Under the pieces are notes generated by a model. That model worked only from the letters and a program-made list of their open reading frames with translations, did not search any database and was not told where the DNA came from. Both the position numbers and the translations under genes were made by a program. Shown here in pieces: positions 1 to 5,699 of a DNA stretch of 7,465 bases. The first letter of the stretch is position 1. The number at the start of each line of letters is the position of its first letter. This DNA comes from Verrucomicrobia bacterium SCGC AAA164-M04. GTDB lineage: Bacteria > Verrucomicrobiota > Verrucomicrobiae > Verrucomicrobiales > Akkermansiaceae. The DNA is taken from the NCBI GenBank assembly GCA_000383735.1, contig KB912130.1, positions 1 through 7,465 on the forward strand. The letters run 5' to 3'.

Positions 1-3000
1 ACTACGCCGTTGCTAATCAGCTATTTGTAAATCGAGGTGATGCTACTTTTGAGGAGAAGGCCGCGGAATTTGGATTAGCTCATCTGAGTGCGAGTCATAT
101 GCCGACGTTTTGTGACTATGATCGTGACGGTGACTTAGATTTATATCTTTTGACTAACCGCTTTCATTCGCCCAAGGGTCAGCCTAAATCAGAAGATGCC
201 TTGCGTTTTGAGGTCGTTGAAGGGAAAGGTAAGATTAGTTTTTCAGACCCGAGTTTAGGCGCCTACTTTCGACCTTACCAAGCGGGGACTGCTCCAAATG
301 GTCGGCCTATTTTTAAGATTCAAAAAGTGGGGCAGCGCGATGTCCTCTTCAGAAATGATGGAGGCAAGTTTACAAATGTAAGCCGAGAGGCAGGGATCTA
401 TGGGGTGGGGTTTGGGCTTTCGGCCACGTGGTGGGATTATAACTCGGATGGTTGGACTGATTTGTGGATTGGGAACGACTTTGATGACCCGGACAGGGTT
501 TACCGCAATAACAAAGATGGGACTTTTACCGATGTGGTAAAAGAGCTCACCCCTCACACTTCATGGTTCTCGATGGGAGCTGATTTTGCGGATTTGAATG
601 GAGATCAACATCCTGACTTTTTAATCGCTGATATGTCTGGGACGAACCATTTTAAGCAGAAAACCAATATGGGTTCAATGGGTGCGAAAGCAGAGTTTTT
701 GCGGACTGCGAATCCGCAACAGTATATGCGGAATGCCCTTTTCATAGGCACGGGTGGAGAACGTTTGATGGAAGCCGCTCACATGGCTGGATTGGCAAAC
801 TCTGATTGGACTTGGACAGTTAAGTTAAGTGATCTCGATTGTGATGGTCGCCCCGATGTCTACATGACAAACGGAATGTCCAAAAATTTTAATGAATCGG
901 ATAATGCTGCGGTAGTCGCGAAAGCGGGTGAGACCGAATGGGATCGTCACGTTCGGGCTGGGACCGAAGAGCTAAGGGAGCAAAATTTAGCTTTCCGGAA
1001 TGAAGGGAATCTTAAGTTTGCCGAGGTGAGTAAGGAATGGGGGCTGGATCATGTTGGGATGAGTTTTGGAACCGCGCACGCTGACCTGGACCGAGATGGT
1101 GATCTGGATCTGATCGTCTGTAATCTGGGAGAACCAGTGAGTGTCTATCGAAACCAAGCTCAAAAGGGGAATCGCCTCGTGATTTCCTTGCGAGGAAAAG
1201 GTCAAAACAAGTTCGGGATCGGAGCAAAAGTGCACCTGGCTCTCTCGGACGGAACAACCTTGCAGCGTCAGTTGATTCCGGTGCGAGGCTACTTAGCCTC
1301 AAATGAGCCGCTTGTTCACTTCGGGCTTGGAGAAAGAGAGCCGAGAAGTCTGAAAATTGAGTGGGCTGATGGCCACCTTCAGAACGTGAGTAATCTCAAG
1401 GCAAACCACAAATATACGATCATACAAGATGGGCAAAGCGTTCCGCTAAAACCTGAAAAGGGTAATGAGACCCTCTTCGTTCAGTCGGATATTTTGTCTG
1501 GGGCGAAGCATGTGGAAAATGAATTTAATGATTTTGCGAGGCAACCTCTTCTACCTAACCAAATGTCTCGGCTCGGACCTGGGCAGGCGTGGGGAGATGT
1601 TGATGGCGATGGCGATGATGATTTATGGCTTGGAGCGGCAGTAGGCTCGCCTGGGAAAATTTGGATGAATGATGGGGCAGGCTCTTTCAAATCGGAGCCC
1701 TCTCCAGCGCTCCAGGATGATGCAGGATTTGAGGATATGGGAGGACTCTGGTTTGATGCTGATGGGGATGGAGCGATGGATCTCTATGTTGTAAGTGGAG
1801 GTAATGAATTTCGACCAGGCGATCCTGAGCTTAAAGATCGACTGTATTTGAATAAAAGTGGTGTTTTGACTCGTGCCCCAGAGGGCACGCTACCTGGATT
1901 AAAAAATAGCGGAGGGGTCGTGGTTGGAGCCGACTACGATCGGGATGGAGATATTGATCTGTTTGTGGGCGGTCGCCAGGTGCCAGGTGCCTATCCCGAG
2001 GGTGCTCAAAGCTCACTTCTCACCAATGAAGATGGACGGTTCGTTGAAAAAGATCTCAAGATTACGGGTTTGATTACTTCGGCTCTCTGGTCTGATGTGA
2101 ACGAGGACGGATGGGTTGATTTGTTGCTGACCGAGGAATGGGGGACACTTCGGGTATTTCAAAATAATGAAGGGAAGCTCACTGAGGTGACGGAGGGCGC
2201 AGGTATTGCCAATCTCACTGGCTGGTGGAATAGCATTGCAGGCGGGGACTTGGATGGAGATGGCGATATTGACTACGTTGTCGCTAACTTCGGTCTGAAT
2301 ACCAAATATCATGCTTCGCTAGAACACCCCGCATTGATCTATTACGGGGATTTTGAAAACTTAGGCCGAAAGAGAATTGTGGAGGCTGAATTCGAGGATG
2401 ATATCCTTTATCCCGGCCGTGGTCGAAGCTGTTCAAGTAATGCGATGCCCCATCTCAGGAAGACCTTTACGAGCTTCCGGCAGTTTGCGGGCTCGTCTCT
2501 CACCGATATCTATCAACCTGATAAATTGAAAGGGTCCACTAAGTTAGCGGCAAGCGTTCTGGAGACCGGCATCTTCCGGAATGATACGTCCCCGGGAGGG
2601 GCTCCTAAGTTTGTCTTTCAGCCGTTGCCTAGGATTGCCCAGATCGCTCCTTGTTTTGGAGTGAGTGTTAGTGACGTTAATCTTGATGGGATTCTCGATA
2701 TTTATCTTGCTCAAAACTTCCACAGCCCGCAGGTGGAGACCGGACGGATGTCAGGTGGGTTGAGCCAACTTCTACGAGGCAAAGGAGATGGAAGTTTCGA
2801 GGTGGTGCCAGTCGATGAAAGTGGCTTACTCGTAGCAGGGGATGCTGCTAGTTTGACGCAGGCTGATCTCAATGGTGACGGGCTTCTCGATTTTGTGGTA
2901 GCTCGAAATAATGGGCCGGTTTCTGTTTTTGAGAGTAAGCAATCTAGCGAGCGTAATTTATCGATCAGGTTACAAGGATCTAAAGGAAATAAGAGTGCGA

Positions 3001-3221
3001 TTGGAGCGCGCGTTAGATTGGTGTTCGAGTCTGGGAAAAGGTCTCTTCTTGAAGCTTCGGCAGGCGGTGGATATCTTTCACAGTCAACTTCTGATCTGCA
3101 CTTTGGGGTGCCAGATGGAGAAGTCCCAAGCAAGGTGTTGGTGTTTTGGCCCAACGGACGCCAGAGCGAGCATCAGCTTGAAAAATCACATGGGCTTTCT
3201 GTAATTTTTGAGGGAAAGTGA
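1..3221 (+). CDS. Double-module FG-GAP/VCBS repeat protein with two ASPIC/UnbV domains (5' end missing)
   Basis: This is probably an exported beta-propeller protein; no catalytic role can be assigned. The frame is open from the left edge (first full codon at base 3) to a TGA at 3219-3221, giving 1,072 visible residues, numbered here from base 3. The ATG at 99 is not the start, because an FG-GAP-like stretch (NQLFVNRGDATFEE) lies upstream in frame. Module 1 carries calcium-loop motifs such as DYDRDGDLD (residue 38), DYNSDGWTD, DLNGDQHPD, DLDCDGRPD and DLDRDGDLD, then an ASPIC/UnbV domain at about 388-475 (GIGAKVHL, VHFGLGE). Module 2 repeats the plan: DVDGDGDDD, DADGDGAMD, DYDRDGDID, DLDGDGDID, DVNLDGILD, DLNGDGLLD, then a second ASPIC/UnbV domain at about 983-1072 (AIGARVRL, LHFGVPDG). 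A linker with GRGRSCSSNAMP and FAGSSLTDIYQPDKL matches my memory of long VCBS/CRTAC1-type proteins from Verrucomicrobiota and Bacteroidota. The signal peptide would lie outside the window. The family call is strong; the function is unknown. Confidence 0.93.
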   Translation, partial: YAVANQLFVNRGDATFEEKAAEFGLAHLSASHMPTFCDYDRDGDLDLYLLTNRFHSPKGQPKSEDALRFEVVEGKGKISFSDPSLGAYFRPYQAGTAPNGRPIFKIQKVGQRDVLFRNDGGKFTNVSREAGIYGVGFGLSATWWDYNSDGWTDLWIGNDFDDPDRVYRNNKDGTFTDVVKELTPHTSWFSMGADFADLNGDQHPDFLIADMSGTNHFKQKTNMGSMGAKAEFLRTANPQQYMRNALFIGTGGERLMEAAHMAGLANSDWTWTVKLSDLDCDGRPDVYMTNGMSKNFNESDNAAVVAKAGETEWDRHVRAGTEELREQNLAFRNEGNLKFAEVSKEWGLDHVGMSFGTAHADLDRDGDLDLIVCNLGEPVSVYRNQAQKGNRLVISLRGKGQNKFGIGAKVHLALSDGTTLQRQLIPVRGYLASNEPLVHFGLGEREPRSLKIEWADGHLQNVSNLKANHKYTIIQDGQSVPLKPEKGNETLFVQSDILSGAKHVENEFNDFARQPLLPNQMSRLGPGQAWGDVDGDGDDDLWLGAAVGSPGKIWMNDGAGSFKSEPSPALQDDAGFEDMGGLWFDADGDGAMDLYVVSGGNEFRPGDPELKDRLYLNKSGVLTRAPEGTLPGLKNSGGVVVGADYDRDGDIDLFVGGRQVPGAYPEGAQSSLLTNEDGRFVEKDLKITGLITSALWSDVNEDGWVDLLLTEEWGTLRVFQNNEGKLTEVTEGAGIANLTGWWNSIAGGDLDGDGDIDYVVANFGLNTKYHASLEHPALIYYGDFENLGRKRIVEAEFEDDILYPGRGRSCSSNAMPHLRKTFTSFRQFAGSSLTDIYQPDKLKGSTKLAASVLETGIFRNDTSPGGAPKFVFQPLPRIAQIAPCFGVSVSDVNLDGILDIYLAQNFHSPQVETGRMSGGLSQLLRGKGDGSFEVVPVDESGLLVAGDAASLTQADLNGDGLLDFVVARNNGPVSVFESKQSSERNLSIRLQGSKGNKSAIGARVRLVFESGKRSLLEASAGGGYLSQSTSDLHFGVPDGEVPSKVLVFWPNGRQSEHQLEKSHGLSVIFEGK

Positions 3222-3249
3222 TTTAGGGTTCTGCATCAGATGAAATTCT

Positions 3250-3277
3250 TTGACGTGAAAAATTGAAAAGGTAGGCT
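3250..3277 (+). promoter_or_regulatory. Weak sigma-70-like promoter candidate upstream of the LamG gene
   Basis: TTGACG at 3250-3255 matches the -35 consensus at five of six bases. TAGGCT at 3272-3277 follows after 16 bases but matches the -10 consensus at only three of six. Transcription would begin only a few bases before the ATG at 3293, leaving almost no leader. With no terminator in the 71-base gap, readthrough from the upstream gene is an equally good explanation. Confidence 0.22.
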
Positions 3278-3292
3278 TCTAGAGTTACATTT

Positions 3293-5422
3293 ATGAACAA
3301 TTTAAAACTTAAATTATGGTCGTCACTTGTTGTGGCAAATTTCTTGTTTACCGGAAATTCCTCCGCCGACCTTTTGATTTACTATCCCTTCAATAATAAG
3401 AATGGGTCTGCCGTGGTAAATAAGGGGTCTCAGGAAGATGGAACTCTTGTCGGGAGCGCGACCTATGGCGCCAGTAAAGACGCGACTTTTGGGCAGGCAT
3501 TTTATGGGAACCGAACGGGATCTAATGATGGCTACGTGCAAACCGGTCTCACTGGGACTGACCTAGGTATGGGGCCAGGCTCAGTCTACACTGCCATGGC
3601 ATGGGTGAACTGGACTGGTGTTTCAGGCCAAGTCGACCACATGGTCTTCGGTCAAGAAGACGGACCAGGGAACGCTAACCAATTGCACCATGGAATCCGT
3701 GCTGATAGTGATGCAAATGTTCACTACGGTGGTTGGGGAAATGACCTCAACGATGCAGGAACGGTAACTCCTAATGAATGGACTCACCTTGCATGGTCAT
3801 ACGACGGCACCGATAAGGTTGTCTTCGTCAACGGCGTCGAAACTGCCCGCCAAAACGGCGGCACGATGGCAGGACACGCTATGCCAGTGATTGTTGGTGG
3901 TCACGGACGTGACGCTGCTGATCCGGCTGGTCAAAGCTTTAATGGTGCAATCGATGAAGTTAAAGTTTGGGATGAGGTTTTGACTCTCGCTCAGATTCAG
4001 GCGGCCATGGTGCCTGCTTCTGACAGTGGTGATGCGGATAAGGATGGACTCTCCGATGACGATGAAGCGAATCTTTACTCCACTGACCCAAATAACCCAG
4101 ACTCTGATAGTGATGGTTTGAATGATGGTGTCGAGGTGGCAAACGGTCTGGATCCAAATGATGCGGGTGGTAATAATGGTCCGGATGGTGACTTTGACTC
4201 GGATGGGCTGAGTAATATCGATGAAATCGAGGAGTATTTCACCGATCCTAAATCCGATGATTCTGATGATGATGGACTCAACGATAAGACTGAGATTGAA
4301 ATCCATAAGACTGACCCTAATGATCCAGACTCTGATGACGACACTCTGACTGACGGTGAAGAGATCAGCACCCATAAGACCGATCCAAATTCAGCTGACT
4401 CTGATGGTGATGGATATCCTGATGAAAGGGAGCTTAAATTGGGGAGCGACCCAAATAGTGCAGGCAGTGTCCCCTCGACTTTATTGCCCGATCCTATTCT
4501 CTATTATTCATTCGACAGCGAAGATGGCGCTAATATTGAAAATCTAGGAAGCCTGCCGGCGGCCGGAGTAGTTGCGGGCGGCGTGACCTTTGTTGAAAGT
4601 AAAGATGACTCATTTGGATCAGCCTTTTTAGGAAACCGAACCGGTGCGAATGATGCCTACATTCAAACTGGGTATAGTGGGACTGAACTTGGTTTCGGTC
4701 CAGACTCAGTCTACACGGCGATGGCTTGGGTAAACTGGGCGGGTGTTTCAGGACAGGTGGATCATATGGTCTTCGGTCAAGAAGACGGACCTGGGAATGC
4801 CAATCAACTCCACCACGGAATCCGTGCTGATAGTGAAGCTAATGTTCACTACGGTGGTTGGGGAAATGATCTCAACGACGCGGGAACGGCAACTCCTGAA
4901 GAATGGACTCACCTCGCTTGGTCCTTTGATGGCACCGATAAGGTCGTCTTTGTCAATGGGGTCGAGACTTCCCGAGGTGGTGGAAGCACCATGGCAGGAC
5001 ATGCTATGCCGGTCATTATTGGTGGTCACGGGCGTGATGCAGCTGATCCTGCTGGACAGAGCTTTAACGGTCTAATCGATGAAGTCAGGATTTATGATGA
5101 GGCGCTAGAACCAGAACAGATCTTAGCCGCAATGATTCCAAGTGGTGGAACTTCGTTGGCTGGCTTGAGGGTTACAGACATAAGTTTCAACTCTGGTGAT
5201 GAGACGGTTTCTTTGACATTCACTTCTAAGCCGGGCCGGTTTTATGCGTTGCTCTGGTCTCCGGATTTACTTGGCGCCCCAGATTTCATTGAGATCGATG
5301 ATTCGGTTCAAGGAGCCGCTGAGGGTAATCTCACCACGATTTCATTTCCTGCACCAAGGTTGAATGATGATCCTGGAAATCCCACCTTGCAGAAGGCGTT
5401 CTTCTTGTTGCGAGAGAATTAG
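3293..5422 (+). CDS. Secreted LamG-TSP3-LamG protein, putative calcium-dependent lectin/adhesin
   Basis: This is a complete 709-residue exported protein likely to bind a carbohydrate or polymer outside the cytoplasm. The N-terminus is a signal peptide: basic residues K5 and K7, a hydrophobic core, and a likely cut after A25 (NSSA/D). LamG/concanavalin-A-like domain 1 spans about 26-240. Six TSP3-type calcium units span 244-391 (DADKDGLSD, DSDSDGLND, DFDSDGLSN, DSDDDGLND, DSDDDTLTD, DSDGDGYPD). LamG domain 2 spans about 399-614. A C-terminal beta-rich domain (about 618-709) contains SKPGRFYALLWSPDL and ends in FFLLREN, like terminal domains common in Verrucomicrobiota surface proteins. The two LamG domains are close copies. 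No glycosidase catalytic motif is evident, which favours binding over hydrolysis. The ATG at 3293 fits the signal peptide; the only Shine-Dalgarno hint is GAG at 3282-3284. An intrinsic terminator follows the stop. The architecture is certain; the ligand is unknown. Confidence 0.95.
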   Translation: MNNLKLKLWSSLVVANFLFTGNSSADLLIYYPFNNKNGSAVVNKGSQEDGTLVGSATYGASKDATFGQAFYGNRTGSNDGYVQTGLTGTDLGMGPGSVYTAMAWVNWTGVSGQVDHMVFGQEDGPGNANQLHHGIRADSDANVHYGGWGNDLNDAGTVTPNEWTHLAWSYDGTDKVVFVNGVETARQNGGTMAGHAMPVIVGGHGRDAADPAGQSFNGAIDEVKVWDEVLTLAQIQAAMVPASDSGDADKDGLSDDDEANLYSTDPNNPDSDSDGLNDGVEVANGLDPNDAGGNNGPDGDFDSDGLSNIDEIEEYFTDPKSDDSDDDGLNDKTEIEIHKTDPNDPDSDDDTLTDGEEISTHKTDPNSADSDGDGYPDERELKLGSDPNSAGSVPSTLLPDPILYYSFDSEDGANIENLGSLPAAGVVAGGVTFVESKDDSFGSAFLGNRTGANDAYIQTGYSGTELGFGPDSVYTAMAWVNWAGVSGQVDHMVFGQEDGPGNANQLHHGIRADSEANVHYGGWGNDLNDAGTATPEEWTHLAWSFDGTDKVVFVNGVETSRGGGSTMAGHAMPVIIGGHGRDAADPAGQSFNGLIDEVRIYDEALEPEQILAAMIPSGGTSLAGLRVTDISFNSGDETVSLTFTSKPGRFYALLWSPDLLGAPDFIEIDDSVQGAAEGNLTTISFPAPRLNDDPGNPTLQKAFFLLREN
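3500..3960 (+). repeat. LamG-coding internal repeat, copy 1
   Basis: This segment aligns with 4625-5085 at a constant offset of 1,125 bases (375 codons) with no net insertion or deletion. It encodes the core of LamG domain 1, from the GNRTG motif to FNGAIDEV. By hand alignment the two copies differ at about 19 of about 150 residues. The longest identical run I found is 29 bases, starting at 3716. Confidence 0.93.
4022..4465 (+). repeat. Six-unit TSP3 calcium-binding tract between the two LamG domains
   Basis: This tract codes for six Asp-rich units of the DxDxDGLxD type, each followed by an acidic E residue and most by a T/S/L-DP turn. The third unit follows a Gly/Asn-rich insert (DAGGNNGPDGDF). 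The fifth reads DSDDDTLTD, with Thr where Gly is normal. Such tracts in thrombospondin-like proteins bind calcium and form compact spacers. The GAT/GAC-rich codons also create long open frames on the opposite strand that are not genes. Confidence 0.9.
4625..5085 (+). repeat. LamG-coding internal repeat, copy 2
   Basis: This is the partner of 3500-3960. It encodes the core of LamG domain 2, from GNRTG to FNGLIDEV. Most nucleotide differences from copy 1 are silent. The residues around FGQEDGPGN, LHHGIRADS and HYGGWGND are unchanged, which suggests a shared binding surface. Confidence 0.93.
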
Positions 5423-5439
5423 AAGAGAAGTTTTTGATG

Positions 5440-5474
5440 AAATGGTTGAGGGGTCATTCCCTCAGCCATTTTTT
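5440..5474 (+). terminator. Strong rho-independent terminator after the LamG gene
   Basis: The arms AAATGGTTGAGGG (5440-5452) and CCCTCAGCCATTT (5459-5471) pair over 13 positions with a single G-U pair. They close a six-base loop (GTCATT), and a run of six T spans 5469-5474. It begins 18 bases after the stop codon, so it should end the transcript of the LamG gene and set the third gene apart as its own unit. The reverse strand lacks an equally good T tract. Confidence 0.88.
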
Positions 5475-5597
5475 GTGCCTGGTGGTGAAATAACTGAGTT
5501 CAGGCATACCTGGGCGGTTTCATGTGGCGGTTGAGACTTAAATTGATCTGGGGAGGATGATGGATTAGTTTCTTGAGCTTCGGTTAATCTTAATACG

Positions 5598-5609
5598 TTC
5601 CAGCTGGAA
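5598..5609. promoter_or_regulatory. Perfect 12-base palindrome in the upstream region of the third gene
   Basis: TTCCAGCTGGAA is a perfect inverted repeat with no spacer, centred about 96 bases before the ATG at 5700. It lies in the 225 bases between the terminator and the third gene, which otherwise show no gene and no clear promoter. It could be an operator for a dimeric regulator. A 12-base palindrome can also arise by chance, and the regulator is not identifiable. Confidence 0.25.
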
Positions 5610-5699
5610 TGGCCTTTGCGGGGCCTACAGACTCTAAAAAATGTTACTTGTTTCCTTAAAATACGATCTCTAAGATAATCAATAACTACATACAATATT

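Noticed and set aside
2711..3154. A 147-residue open frame on the minus strand
   Set aside because: It is a shadow of the second FG-GAP/ASPIC module. It is Ser/Pro/Arg-rich, with no domain, no ribosome site and no context.
3797..4375. A 192-residue open frame on the minus strand
   Set aside because: It lies opposite LamG 1 and the TSP3 tract. Reverse complements of GAT/GAC codons give Ile/Val-rich nonsense (repeated IRV, IIRI), and the plus-strand gene is fully supported here.
4022..4465. Tandem Asp-rich repeats considered as a CRISPR array or minisatellite
   Set aside because: The repeats are protein-level TSP3 units with varied DNA and stay in frame; there are no identical direct repeats with unique spacers.
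5400..5422. A PEP-CTERM-type sorting signal at the end of the LamG protein
   Set aside because: The chain ends in FFLLREN with no PEP motif, transmembrane helix or basic tail.
5501..5512. CAGGCATACCTG, an imperfect inverted repeat
   Set aside because: Only 10 of 12 positions are symmetric and there is no supporting promoter nearby, so chance is adequate.
5462..5695. A 77-residue minus-strand open frame filling the intergenic gap
   Set aside because: It lacks a ribosome binding site, has no recognisable domain, and its 3' end lies inside the stem of the plus-strand terminator. A real small gene is possible but nothing supports it.
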